Source of the DNA: Buxus sempervirens
Taxonomy: Eukaryota; Streptophyta; Magnoliopsida; Buxales; Buxaceae
Assembly: GCA_947561395.2 (NCBI GenBank)
Contig: OX387187.1
Span: 20,689,829-20,753,828, forward strand
Direction of reading: 5' to 3'
Length of the DNA: 64,000 nucleotides
The notes beneath the pieces are model-generated. The model was not told the origin of the DNA, did not search any database, and worked only from the letters and a program-made list of their open reading frames with translations. A program made the position numbers and the translations under genes. Of the stretch, positions 1 to 12,328 are shown in pieces. Numbering within the stretch: position 1 is the first letter of the stretch; every line of letters begins with the position of its first letter.

Positions 1-892
1 AATAGTTTCAGTGTCATATCTATGATTTGTAGATGATACAATCCTATTCTTAGAGGCCTCTAGAGAGTAAGTGTTTTGGACAATATGCATGTTCCAAAGC
101 TTTGACCTGCTTTCTGGTCTTAGAGTAAATCTTGAAAAAAGTTGAATGTTAGGGATCCTCATGAATAGGCAGGTGTTAGATGATTGTACATGGGTGATGG
201 GGTGTAAGTTGCCAGATTGTCCCATTACATAACTTGTGTTACTATTGGGGACAAAACCAAGGTCGGGGATCTTTTGGGATCTTGTAGTGGATAAAACAAA
301 GAGGATCACCTAGTGTGTTGGAGTAAGGTTTGTTTGAGCAGATCTTAGGGGAATTTACATCTGAGCTGTCTCTGCTTCAAGAATTCAGCTCTCTTAGCGA
401 AATGGATGTGGAGGTATGGAGAGGAAAATGAGTCCTTGTCGCATAAAATTATCATGAGCAAGTATAGTATTCATAAAAATGGGTGGGAAGTCAATTCACA
501 GATGAGCGTGTTGTATCAGTCCTTGGAAAGCAATTTCTATCCTTGCTTCCCAGTTTTATTCCTTGGTGAAAACCATATACTTCATTCAGGTTATTCTTTA
601 GGAAATTTTGATACTGGTCTCTCTAGGGTTAGTATTAAGAAGTAATTCAGACACATCGCATCAAGCAACATTCTAAGGGATTGGACTTCTATAGCTCTTG
701 TGGAGTAATCTGTATTTTTTTTTTCTCTATAGTTATGTTTTTTGTTTGTCCATGTTTTGGAGGTATTTGGGTTCAGATTGTTGTAACCCATACCTCATGG
801 GTTATCTCTTCTTCTGTACTGTTTCAAGTTTTAATCTTTACTATATACTTGTCATTATTCATCAATAAAAGAAAACAAAATAAAAAACCAAT
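1..892 (+). mobile_element. L1-type LINE, 3' part of ORF2 plus 3' tail (degenerate)
   Basis: The first 650 bases translate into pieces of plant L1 reverse transcriptase ORF2. The catalytic motif FVDDTILF is at 26-49, the downstream block SFDLLSGLRVNLEKS follows in the same frame at 98-142, and the C-terminal block KWMWRYGEEN (about 400-429) runs on to KNGWEV in another frame. Stops and at least one frameshift show it is dead. The 3' tail (about 650-890) is T-rich and ends in a CAATAAAAG, A-rich run at 862-892, as expected of a LINE poly(A) end. The 5' part lies outside the window. Family assignment is firm; the exact 3' end is approximate. Confidence 0.8.
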
Positions 893-1031
893 AAATGTTT
901 TACAGAATAGAAACTCCTGTAACTGTGAGCTAAACGCAGAAACTCTGCTACAAACTGTAGTTGCAACTTTTAACGAGATCTTCATAATGACTTCAGAACC
1001 TCATTCTGTTGGTAAATCCGATGTCTTTTTT

Positions 1032-1045
1032 TCCTTGATCTCTAC
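1032..1045. repeat. Left 14-bp direct repeat (target duplication) of the 1046-1430 insertion
   Basis: TCCTTGATCTCTAC occurs here and again, identically, at 1431-1444, flanking a 385-bp segment of quite different base composition. A duplication of this length is typical of LINE-type target-primed insertion rather than of DNA transposons. Confidence 0.75.
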
Positions 1046-1430
1046 CAAGGTTTGCCGTTTCGGCGGCACCTTGCGAGGTGCCGCTGAAATTTCGGATTTC
1101 GGTAGGTCAGCGGCACGAAAAATGACCTCGAAATGGTCCTGCCTGCGTTTCGCTGGCTTTTCGCCGGCACGCCGCTAAATTTCGCCAATTTCGCCAACAT
1201 TTCGCCAACAGTTCTCCAGAATTTTGCTAATTCTGGAGAAATTCTGGCACGCCGAAAATTTCGCTAATTGTTGTGTTTGTATAATTTATTTATGTTTTTT
1301 TTTCAAAAATGGCATTTCGGCGGCACGCCGCCAATTTCGCTAAAAACTTGTTTTGGGCCATTTCGACCGAATTTCGCCGAAATTTCGTTTCGGCCACCTA
1401 GCGGCGCACCACGAATCGCCGAAAAGTCGA
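1046..1430. mobile_element. 385-bp CpG-dense insertion of unresolved class
   Basis: The segment lies exactly between two identical 14-bp direct repeats. It is rich in CG dinucleotides in an AT-rich neighbourhood. It repeats TTTCGGCGGCAC (about 1057 and 1315) and variants of AATTTCGCC. It is full of short perfect palindromes: GCGGCACCT/AGGTGCCGC with a 4-nt loop at 1063-1084, TTCTCCAGAATT/AATTCTGGAGAA with a 5-nt loop at 1212-1240, and GGCGGC/GCCGCC at 1319-1332. I see no A-tail, no tRNA-like promoter boxes and no terminal inverted repeats. The 14-bp repeats suggest insertion by LINE machinery, but it could be a SINE-like or a captured sequence. It contains no gene. Confidence 0.6.
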
Positions 1431-1444
1431 TCCTTGATCTCTAC
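1431..1444. repeat. Right 14-bp direct repeat of the 1046-1430 insertion
   Basis: Identical to 1032-1045; see that entry. Confidence 0.75.
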
Positions 1445-1521
1445 TATATCATTACTTTAGCTTTAACTTGCTAGAAACATGTCTGTATTCTACAACCTTT
1501 ATTTCCGTAGACAGCTGATAA

Positions 1522-2636
1522 TGGTACCGTTTGGTAACGCTTTTCAGAAGTGCTTTTTTGCTTTTGAAAGCAAAAAATTGCTTTCGGAAGCAAAAGTACT
1601 GTTTGGTTATGTACACATGAAGCAATTTATAAGAAGCAAAAAAGCAATTTCATTGCTTTTCAAAAGAAGCATAGAAATGTTGCTTCTCACTTTAATCATA
1701 AATTTGCTTTCTTGCTTCTAAAACCTATGACACAAAACTAAACCGGGAAAAAATTGACCCACCATGTCTAATGACCCGTTTAACCCAATAATGACCTGCT
1801 TAACCCGATAATGATCCGTTCAACCCGATAATGACCTACTTAACCCAGCAATGATCCGTTCAACCCGATAATGACCCGTTTAACTCGATAATGACCCGTT
1901 GAACTCGATAATGATCCATTCAACTCGATAATGATCCGTTAAACCTGATAATGACATGTTTAACCCGATAATGACCCATTTAACCCGTTAATGATCCGCT
2001 CAACCCGATAATGACCCGTTTAACCCGATAATGACCCGCTTAACCCGATAATGATCCGTTCAACCCGATAATGACTCGTTTAACACAGTAATGGCCTGTT
2101 TAACCCGATAATGGCCCGTTTAACTCAATAATGATCCGTTTAACCTAATAATGACTCGTTTAACTCAGACAATGGCCCATTTAACTTGATAATGACCCGT
2201 TTAACCCTAAATTGTATCACTAATTCATGTTATTTTTCTATTGGTGTATTTTGTAATTAAAAAATAAAAAATTTTAATCGGGTTGGTGGGTTGAACTCGA
2301 TTATTGGCAAGTTGGGTTTGGTTTTGGGTTTTCCCAACCTGCCAATAAATAGATTCAATTTGAACCGACCCGATTATTGCTCAACTTGTTACAATATATG
2401 TCGAGTATATTTTTAAGTAAAATGCATCAACTATTTACGGTAGTTTTATATGATAGTATAAAAGCAATTTATATGCTACTGTAGTTACCAAACATGCTTT
2501 TGTGCTTTTTAGCAGCAAAGCAAAAGTTTACCAAACAGCTTTGCTTCAACAAAAGATCTTCTGAAAAGCAGAAAAGTACTTTTTTGCTTTCTTGCTTTTG
2601 AAAGCAAGAAAGCAAAAGCGTTACCAAACGGAGCCA
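1522..2636. mobile_element. hAT-like non-autonomous element with long terminal inverted repeats
   Basis: The left end TGGTACCGTTTGGTAACGC (1522-1540) matches the reverse complement of the right end, TGGCTCCGTTTGGTAACGC (2618-2636). The similarity continues inward for about 60-100 bp of GCTTTTGAAAGC-type sequence. CCGTTTGGTAACG ends are common among plant hAT-type MITEs. No convincing 8-bp target duplication is visible, so the superfamily is an inference. The core holds the minisatellite at 1745-2205. No transposase is encoded. Confidence 0.65.
1745..2205. repeat. Minisatellite of about 20-bp units inside the hAT-like element
   Basis: About 23 tandem copies of a unit close to CCCGATAATGAYCCGTTYAA, diverged by point changes (for example CAATAATG, CCATTCAAC). 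The array fills most of the interior of the 1522-2636 element. It has no coding value. Confidence 0.85.
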
Positions 2637-2645
2637 ATGTAAGAT

Positions 2646-2967
2646 TTATATTGTTTAGTTTAGCATCTGGGACACAGCAGTATGGAACCGTTGGTGGGAA
2701 TGGGTTTTGATCCTTTCTTGTTTTGGTTCAATGCTATGTGATTGTGATCCTAGTGCTTTCTAGGGCCCTTTTTTCTTTTTCTGGTCCTAGTTAAACGAAT
2801 TTCATTATATATTGTTTAGTTTAATGTCAGGGACACAGCAGTATGGAACCATTGGTGGGAATGGGTTTTGATCCTTTCTTGTTTTGGTTCAATGCTATGT
2901 GATTGTGATGCTAGTGCTTTCTAGGGCCCTTTTTTCTTTTCCTGGTCTTAGTTAAAGCAATTTCATT
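2646..2967. repeat. 161-bp tandem duplication
   Basis: The segment starting TATATTGTTTAGTTTA (2647) recurs at 2808. Both copies contain GGGACACAGCAGTATGGAAC and TTTCTAGGGCCCTTTTTTC. They differ by only a few bases, so the duplication is recent. No open reading frame is preserved. Confidence 0.85.
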
Positions 2968-5900
2968 ATATATTGGTAAAATTCATTATTTTCTTCTTTT
3001 TATTGATATTAAATGATGTTTTAAAACTTCCATAAATGCATTATATCCAAGGTGGACATAATTGTGTCAATGATGTGATAAGTTTCTTGTCTATGCATGA
3101 ATATCCGTTGGATGGACAATTTGCTGAATATCATACCATTAAGGGCAACCAAATCCATGATATTAATAATTTGGTTTGATAAAGCCATAATATTGAGTGT
3201 AGATGATCAAATAAAATGTTAATGCACACATTTTTCTTTCATATTTTATTAACGTTTGTGTTAAATTTTTATTGAAAGAAAATAAAAGAAAAGGTATGAT
3301 CCCCATCAATAGGGGTTTTCTTTATAAAAGGAGGCTATGAACAGTCATAAAGTACATTGCTACAATTACATTCAAAAGTGAAAATAATTTGGATTGAATT
3401 ATCATCTCCTTGACCACATTACTTATCCACTACCCATAAAAAATAATGTCTTTAAACTTCTCTTGGTTCTATTAATGTCATTAACATGGAAAATGCCTTT
3501 TCTTTTCTTTTCTTCCTTTTGAAGTATTAAGGGGCTATGCATGAAAGCATTGTCAATTTTTTCGTCTCTTGCTAGTCTACAGATTGCCATGTTTGGCAGT
3601 TAGTTCTTGAAACTCCTTTGGAATAACCAATTTCATATCCCATTTGAAGAGGAAAAAAAAGTGATAAAATAGTCAAAGTAGGACTCAAAGGATCTTTGAT
3701 GAAGAACAGTTCGACCAATAAAGTGACATAATTGACTTACATAGAATCTGCATATTAGATTTTGTTTTCTTTCTTTGTACCATTTTGTTTTCATTGATAT
3801 CCTATTAGATGGTTTGTTGACAGCTAAAAAGCTACCTTTGTAGGTACCAAGATTTTTTGATGTTGTTTCGCTTGGGTCTTTCTGTGCCGTTTTGCTGGAA
3901 TTTTATTGGCATCCCGCTCGTGTAGCCACAAATTCTACGCCACCATGGTAAAAATTCTAACAAACTAAAAGTATATTAAAAAAAATTATAACATAGCCAA
4001 AGTAAATTGTAAAAAATAAAAAAAAATAGACTTTAGACTTTTATAAGCTTTTATGACTTCTTGTTTTAATTTTCTAAAATTTTTATAATTTATTAATTTT
4101 CGAAATTAACTATTTTTATATTTAGTTATCCAAATTATATGTGGATAAGTAAACTCACATTATAAGCTTCCATGGACTTTTCTAAAATTTTCTAGATTTT
4201 TTTATTTTTTATTTTTAGTAGTTTTATATTAAAATATTATTTATAAATAATTACAATCTGACGTCTACTTCAATGAGTAAATAGTTGTTTGTAGATTTCC
4301 ATTATTTTTCCCTAAATTTAGGGATTTTAAAATTTATAATTTTGTAATTAAATTATTAATCTAATACTATTGACTACTTGTGCACTTTTAAGGATTAAAA
4401 ATATCCTATATAAATATCTAATTATTTTTTAACAACATTTCATAATTTTTCTGAAATATTTCATATTTTTATTAATTTTTAATATTCCTCCCCAAATTTA
4501 TAAAAAAATGATCTTTTTCATCAAAAAATAAAATTTAAGGAAATTGATATATAGATCAAGCATTCTTAGACAATATATATTATTATGTAATACAACACGA
4601 GCGATTTAAAGCTTGTTATGTTAAAATAGGTAGTTTTTTTTCTTTTTTCTTTTTTCTTTTTTATATGGAATGGGTGGAGTTTTGGCCTATGTTGTAAAAA
4701 AACTAATTGAAATGGGAGAAAGTTTGAAGTTTCTCCCATTTTGGGGAAGAAATGGGCTGCATTAGTAGAACGTGTCACACATGCCTCTCATTTTGTGACA
4801 CATGCCTCTCATTTTGTGAGCAAAAAGCGTGAAACTTCAAAATTTCTCCCATTCCATTTGTGGTGCCCATTTTTTATCTGAGACTAGTGGTTCACCGAAA
4901 CATTATGGTTAATTATGGTTACCTTAAAAACCATGCCACTATTCTAGGGTCCCTGTTTGTTCTAGTTGTTTACATGTCATCCTTATATTTCCTTGGAGTG
5001 GGCTGAGTGGCTGCCCAAATATGGGGTTTTGGACTTAGATCGCTGAGGACATTGAAAGAAGTCAACATCTTGAGTCCACTCAAAAATCAATTTCACTTGA
5101 TTTATGATTGGGAAGGCTAAAAACCAAGAATTGAACATTGAAGAACCATTAAGCTAAAATTTAAATTTGATTTGAATCTATAAAGGTAGTGATATAGAAC
5201 TTGTAAAGTTTGGACAGGCATAGCATTCATTTACCTTCTCAATACATGCTAGTAGAGTTTTGGATGCATTTGATTGCCTCTTTAGATGTGTCAAAACATG
5301 GTAAGACCTTGTTAGGCACAGATTCCTAATGGTCAAGAATCCCTTCCTAAACCCGAAAAGGCTTCCTACCTAACACTTGGGGTGTTTGGTGAAACTTCTA
5401 AAGTTGCTTTGAATGAAATAGCTTCTTCGGAAGACGATTTTGGCTAAGCAAGAGGAGGTGCCTAAAAAAACTGCGTTTGCAGGAAGCAGTTAGCATTGGA
5501 CTAGCCTCGCTGCCTCTTTGGAATAAGTTGCTCAATGATTTAGTTACTATGACGTAGAAAGGGAGAAATGGAACCCTACATGATGCCTCTGAAGCTTAAA
5601 GGGAAACAGTAGATGCACCATTGACCTGAATATGAAGGGAAAGAGTTCAGATGCAAGTCCCAGTCCATGAATGCAACCTAATTCCAAAAGCAATCCTCTG
5701 AAGTCCAGCTTAAGAAGTTCCAAATAAATAATCATACAATTTTTCTAAGTCAATCGTCCATAGAATACCAGGTCTACATTCCTTGCCAGGACCTTCAATC
5801 TATTTGCCAGGACCTTCAGATGGTGTTATTCACAATAAAAAGACATTTTCAAAGACACCCTACTAAAAAATTTTGTCCATATCTTTCAGATAATATACCT

Positions 5901-7090
5901 TCAAAATGTTACAAGATCTTTTAAAAGAGGAAACCAATGAGAAATCATTAAGGGCAAGATAAAGATTTTCAGTCCACTCTCCAAGAGCAATAGTACTCTC
6001 CTCCTTTAAAATGTCCCTCAAGCTCCTATCTTTTTGTTTGAAATTCTAGTGAAGTCCACCTCATCAAGTTTTGGTTTCTATGAGACAATCTCTTGGCTTT
6101 TATGAGAATTTCTTTTGTAAGTATTTTCATACAACTACACCTCCTTTTTAACATTATCCTGCACACATCACCATTGGTCTCCAGCATGAAAATGGAGTTA
6201 ACCCTAACTCCATATAGGGTTCATTTAATTCATAGACGAGAGGAAAGTGTGGTCCTCTACTTGAAGACTGTAGACACTGATGCAGCACTATTTACATGTG
6301 GCTGACTGTTGGAGCCCAATCCTGGACTTCTAAATCAGTCATGGTAATTAATGCAAAAATGTGGTTGATGACCTTTCATGTTCCCTTTGTTTAGTTTTTA
6401 TGAGCTAGTTGTGTCTCAGATTTTTCTCAAGCTAACTAAGAAATGAGATTTTGCCATTGGTAATAACTGATAAGCACACATGGATGTAAAAGGTTTTGGT
6501 ACTCATGTATGTGCGATGTGAGGAACATGAACAGAGGACATGAAAAGAAGCAATACCAAATCCCAACACAAATATTTATGTGGTCCACTTATTAATAGAG
6601 CTACAACCATGGGTGAAAACAATTTTCCATACACAGAAAAACCAGTACCAAAGACACTTTTAATAGAGATCATGCTTGCTCTGAATACTAAACTTACATC
6701 ATTAAAATAATCCTAACAAAGAAAGACCACAAACAAGAATGTAATAGGAAAGACATGTAAAAATAACTAGAATCCAACTGTTTTACAATTAATCACTGGC
6801 TATAACTATAGAAAGAACAGGATTATCACTTTACTATATGAATTATCATCTGCCAACTCATTCAAGAGGGAGGATGTTGTAATATCCTCGTAGTTTTCCT
6901 TTTCATAATGTAATGAAAAGATACTCAAGATGATGTAAACAGAGGACTGCAGGAATGGGTATTTGCTCTCATCATCAAGTCAAACATCTGTTCTATTCAA
7001 TTGACAAACAATTTCATCAGATTCATTCAAACTCACGATGAAATCCAAACCTTCCATCGTATGAAGCTTGTAACTTTGTTTCTTTGGGTG
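2968..7090. other. Intergenic stretch, no gene seen
   Basis: AT-rich DNA, extreme at 3960-4560. I find no coding structure, RNA gene or recognisable transposon. Small local features only: a hairpin AATGGGAGAAA/TTTCTCCCATT at 4710-4739, a 22-bp doublet (CACATGCCTCTCATTTTGTG) around 4778-4820, and a short duplication of CCAGGACCTTCA near 5787-5819. Confidence 0.6.
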
Positions 7091-7764
7091 CAACCTGTAA
7101 CGCCCCGAATCCGGGTATCTTTTTTTTTGGATCAAGGCATTACTTAGTGTTACATAACAAATCAGCTCAAAAGATAAAGAATAAAAGAACTAAAAGAATA
7201 TCAGAGTGCACTAATAAATTATTCTACTCATTAATACCTGTGTTTGCATTACATCAATACTCAAGTAAAAAAAAAGGGCAACTAGAACTATAATAAATAA
7301 AAGAATCACAAATCAATATCCTTATTTCAATCCTATAATAACCCTGTTTCTTCAACCCTCTATCAGTCTAGCCCATAGGACGATCTCCAAGAATACCTAA
7401 AAAACAAATCATTTAAAAATTAAGGATGAAATATAAAATCTCAGCAAGTAGCAACATTCATGAAAGAAAAGAGTATATATATATATATATCCTTTACAAA
7501 CCTTTAATGAGTTGCAAACAGAATCATAAGTACCACTAAAACAAGAAGACAATGCCGTATAAATCAAATCTACAAGTTTCTCAAATTAATAAAATTATTA
7601 TTTCCCAAAACAATTCATCATGTCATTCATATAATTTTACTCTCTTTTCAAAATCTTTCTTGTCAAAACATGGTTAAACCGATCAATCTCTTTTTTTAAA
7701 AGAAAACAAATCATTCATAATTTAGTAATTAAATCTCACCTTCAGATAGTGGCCTACCTCTATT

Positions 7765-8255
7765 GTAGGATGTAAACACATAATATCCACATCTTCCCCG
7801 CAGGAGAATGCACATCTCTAAACCGCAGGCACCTCTGCAGGAGATAACATAACTCAACCGCAAAATGTGAACACATAGCATCTACATTTCCCCCGCAAGA
7901 AATAGCTCATCTCACCCTCAGGTGGTAACTCACGCACCCATCTCCCATGCAGGATGCAATCACGTAGTAATCACATTTCCTCCACATGAGGTATCTTCCC
8001 TATAGGATGCAATCCCATTGGAACTAAATCTCCCCTACATGAGGTAACATGTCTCTCTCGCAGGATGTAATCCACACATCTCCCCTGTGGGATGCAATCA
8101 CATCATGATTACATCTCCCCTACAGGAGATAACACATCTCATCCGCAGATGGTAATACACACATCTTCCCTATAGGATGCAATCACATCGTGATTACCCA
8201 CAGGTGGTAATCTATTTCTTCCGCAGGAGGTAATCAAATCTCATTCTTAGATGGT
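7765..8255. repeat. Irregular minisatellite within the solo LTR
   Basis: Repeated phrases such as CCGCAGGAG, GGTAATCACATC, ATCTCCCCTACAGGA and GGATGCAATCACAT recur about every 40-50 bp in variable order. The units are well diverged, so the array is old relative to the palindrome beside it. Confidence 0.7.
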
Positions 8256-8863
8256 AAACAAATCTCATATTGCGATCATGGCATATAAATCATTCCATGA
8301 TTCATAGAAGAGCATAAATCCACAATCCAAATCTCATATATAAAGTAGTTTGTCCATGTTCGGTCAATAATCCAAAACCTCTTGCCAATATTTATTATAT
8401 TTCAAAATATAGGCTCAACGTACCCAAATCTGTTATAAAAGTATTTTGATCAATTTCAGGACTTGAATCACATCTAAAACAATGTTTTACAGGTGTCGAA
8501 ATCAACCAAATCGATTTTAAATAAATTCTGGAACCAAAACTCTCTTTTAAGTCAAAACAAGACATATTTCAGTAGAATGTATTCAAAACTTTGTATAAAT
8601 TTTATAAAATTTTTCGGCCATTGAAAACAATTCATAAACACCCGAATCTTATTTGTACATGTGTTGGATTTGTCCAAAAATCATTTTATAATCAAAATCT
8701 AGGTATATTTCCCAAAAATCAGAAAATTTGGGTTGGGTGCTCAATAGGTGCTCAAGCGGTCATGTCTAGCGGTCTTTGAAACAAAACAGAATAAAATGGG
8801 CACTCAAGTGACCTGTCAGGCGCTCCCTTTAATTTTACACGGGTGCTCAACAAGGTGCTCAAG

Positions 8864-11800
8864 GTGTGAAATCCTGTTTCTTATAATGGATTCACTAACT
8901 GTTGACCTTTGATATGTAGGAGAGGAGGTCTAGTGAATGGCAGAGGGCAGCCTAGATGGTGAAGTGGTAAGCCAACAGCCTTCTTTATGTCATTGTTGTA
9001 CGGTAAAAAACTTGTGTATTTGAAATTAATCGAGTGATAATTGTAAATAAATAAATAAATAAACCAGATTTGATGAGGTGAGCTTATGAGAAATGATCAT
9101 CATTTATTAAGGTTCAATTATAACTTTTGCTGAACTAGTTTAATTAAAAGGGGACAACAATATGGATTGATTGTATTAACATTGTAGAAGTACGGTTTAG
9201 GGGTTTTATACAATAATAAAATTAGAGTTTGATGGGTTAATTAGGGATTAAGTGGTATTGGTTGAGAAGGTTGGAGGTGATTAGTGAATTAAAATTCTTA
9301 TGGTTCAGTTAAGGCAAGCCTATGAACCGGGTTTTATTTTGTAGTCTAAGTGTATAAAACTTGCACTATTTAATTGGGAAAGAATATACTGTTAATGATG
9401 GATGTTTAGAGGGCTAATAAGAGGTTTGATGAGGTTTTAATTAAGGCTAATGAAGTGTGTTAAATGCTGGTTGTAATAATAACCCAAAGGTTATGGTCTG
9501 ATTTAAGTGAACCCATGGTTCACTTGGTTTTGGTTCATTATATATATGTGGAACCATTTGTCTCTCTTCATTTTTTCTTTTCTCCATATGTATAGAAGGG
9601 TTTCATGGTGGAAGGTTGAAGAGAGAATCAAGGTGGAAAGGGAAGAAATTGAAGGGGAATTGAAGCCTAAGGTGAGGGCTTTTGTAATTCATGGTTAGGA
9701 GAGGCGAGAGGGCATAGTTTGGTGAGTTGGGGTGTTGAGATTGGTGGAGGCTGAAGCTGTTAGGTTGTTTCCAAGCCAAAATCCAGCTGAGCTAAAGAGG
9801 TTTCTTGCTTATTGAGTCTCAAACAAAGTGATTCAGGTAGGTAGTAACCTTGGAAAAGATTTTTATCGAAAATACTTTGATTTTGTCAAGATTTAGTGCT
9901 GTTTTGGCAAAAATTTTCCCTTGTATCCGAATTTCTGTTTTATTGTTTTGGTACTTTGATGTTGAAAGTTTATATTGGTATGATTTGGCTTTGTATATGA
10001 AGCAATTTAGTTAATGTATACAGCAATTTAGTCTTTTGGATTGTTAAGAAACATTAGTGTTGATTGTGCTTTAAAATATACAGCTCATGTTATAACTGTT
10101 AATATACATTATCCGATTTTTGACCCTCCAGAAACGAGCTAAACCTGATCCAAACTGTATAAAATTACCCTATATGCTATATACCTTTGGAAAAATATAA
10201 GAGTCTAGTTTCCAACGCATCAAACAATGCTCAATTTCGAGTTTTCTAGAAAAAGTTATAACAATTTTACTAAAGGTGGTTAAAATAGCCGCGAAACCCA
10301 ATGGACGGAAATCATCAATTTTTCTCGATTTTTATTGCAATACCCTGAGTTCCAATTGATCCTAAATCACTTCCATTCAACTACAAACACCCTAAAATAA
10401 ATTTTAGACTACTAATATGAATTTTAACCTAAAGATTCCAAGCCTTCGCAAGCCACCGAAGTCTTTACAATTCTGAGACAGCAGAATAGAGTGGCTTCTA
10501 TATGTTAACTTCCAATTGTTGATATTTCTGTTTTCCTTATCTAATTTGTTATTCTTCGTATAGATTCCACCATTATAGAGTCGATCCCTTCAACTTCATC
10601 TTTACAAATGACACCTTTCAATCTTCCACAGTGGGTTTCCACTAAAATAAATTTCTAAAGTGCCTTCCTAGTCTAGAAAATACTCTGTATGCAATCTTCC
10701 AACTAAATCAGTTACCTTCTTGTCCTTGTTATGTTTTCTTAGTGTCTTGGTATATTGTAGTCTAGTAGGCATAAATAAGGTATAAATTCATATTAGTAGT
10801 CTAAAATTTAGTTTAGGGTGTTTGTAGTTGAATGGAAATGATTTAGGATCAATTGGAACTCAGGTTATTGCAATAAAAATCGAGAAAAATTGATGGTTTC
10901 CGTCCATTGGGTTTCGGGGCTATTTTAACCACCTTTAGTAAAATTGTCATAACTTTTTCTAGAAAACTCGAAATTGAGCATCGTTTGATGCGTTGGAAAC
11001 TAGACTCTTATAGCTTTCCAAAGGTATATAGCATATAGGGTAATTCTATACAGTTTGGATCAGGTTTAGCTCGTTTTTGGAGGGTCAAAAATCGGATATG
11101 TATATTAACAGTTATAACATGAGCTGTATATTTTAAAGCACAATCAACACTAATGTTTCTTAACAATCTAGAAGACTAAATTGCTGTATACATTAACTAA
11201 ATTGCTTCATACATAAAGCCAAATCATACCAATATAAACTTTCAACATCAAAGTACCAAAACAATAAAACAGAAATTCGGATACAAGGGAAAATTTTAGC
11301 CAAAACAGCATTAAATCTTGACAAAATCAAAGTATTTTCGATAAAAATCTTTTCCAAGGTTACTACCTATCTGAATCACTTTGTTTGAGACTCAATAAGT
11401 AAGAAACCTCTTTAGCTCAGCTGGATTTTGGCTTGGAAACAACCTAATAGCTTCAGCCTCCACCAATCTCAACACCTCAACTCACCAAACTATGCCCTCT
11501 CGCCTCTCCTAACCATGAATTACAAAAGCCCTCACCATTGGCTTCAATTCCCCTTCAATTTCTTCCCTTTCCACCTTGATTCTCTTCAACTTTCCACCAT
11601 GAAACCCTTCTCATACGTATGGGGCAAAGAAAAAATGAAGAGAGACAAATGGTTCCACATATATATAGTGAACCAAAACCAAGTGAACCATGGGTTCACT
11701 TAAATCAGACCATAACCTTTGGGTTATTATTACAACCAGAATTTAACCCACTTCATCAGCCTTAATTAAAACCTCATTAAACCTCTTATTAGCCCTCTAA

Positions 11801-12328
11801 ACATCCATCATTAATAGTATATCCTTTCCCAATTAAATAGTGCAAGTGTTATACAAAATGAAACCCGGTTCATAGGCTTGCCTTAACTGAACCATAAGAA
11901 TTTTAATTCACTAATCACCTCTAACCTTCTAAACCAACACCACTTAATCCCTAATTAACCCATCAAACTCTAATTTTATTATTGTATAAAGCCCCTAAAT
12001 CGTACTTCTACAATGTTAATACAATCAATCCATATTGTTGTCCCCTTTTAATTAAACTGGTTCAACAAAAGTTATAATTGAACCTTAATAAATGATGATC
12101 ATTTCTCATGAGCTCAACTCATCAAATCTGATTTATTTATTTACAATTATCACTCGATTAATTTCAAATACACAAGTTTCTTACCGTACAACAATGACAT
12201 AAAGAAGGCTGTTGGCTTACCACTTCACCATTTAGGCTGCCCTTTGCCATTCACTAGACCTCCTCTCCTACATATCAAAGGTCAATAGTTAGTGAATCCA
12301 TTATAAGAAACAGGATTTCACACAAACG
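8864..12328. repeat. Giant inverted repeat (palindrome) with arms of about 1.55 kb
   Basis: The left arm (about 8864-10425) reads GTGTGAAATCCTG outward-in. The right arm (about 10784-12328) is its reverse complement and ends CAGGATTTCACAC. They differ by only scattered bases and small indels. The spacer of about 360 bp (10426-10783) is unrelated to the arms. Each arm carries a TATA-like run (TATATATATG, about 9539 in the left arm) and the phrase AGGTAGGTAGTAACC, which resembles AAGGCAAGTAGTAACAC of the surrounding LTR. The arms may therefore be an inverted pair of LTR-derived fragments, or a foldback-type element. No clear target duplication is visible. Small open frames in each arm (9507-9698, 11428-11703) mirror each other and do not look like genes. 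Confidence 0.85.

Noticed and set aside
681-1178. 165-codon open frame
   Set aside because: It runs through the LINE 3' tail into the CpG-dense insertion; it crosses an insertion boundary and its composition changes there.
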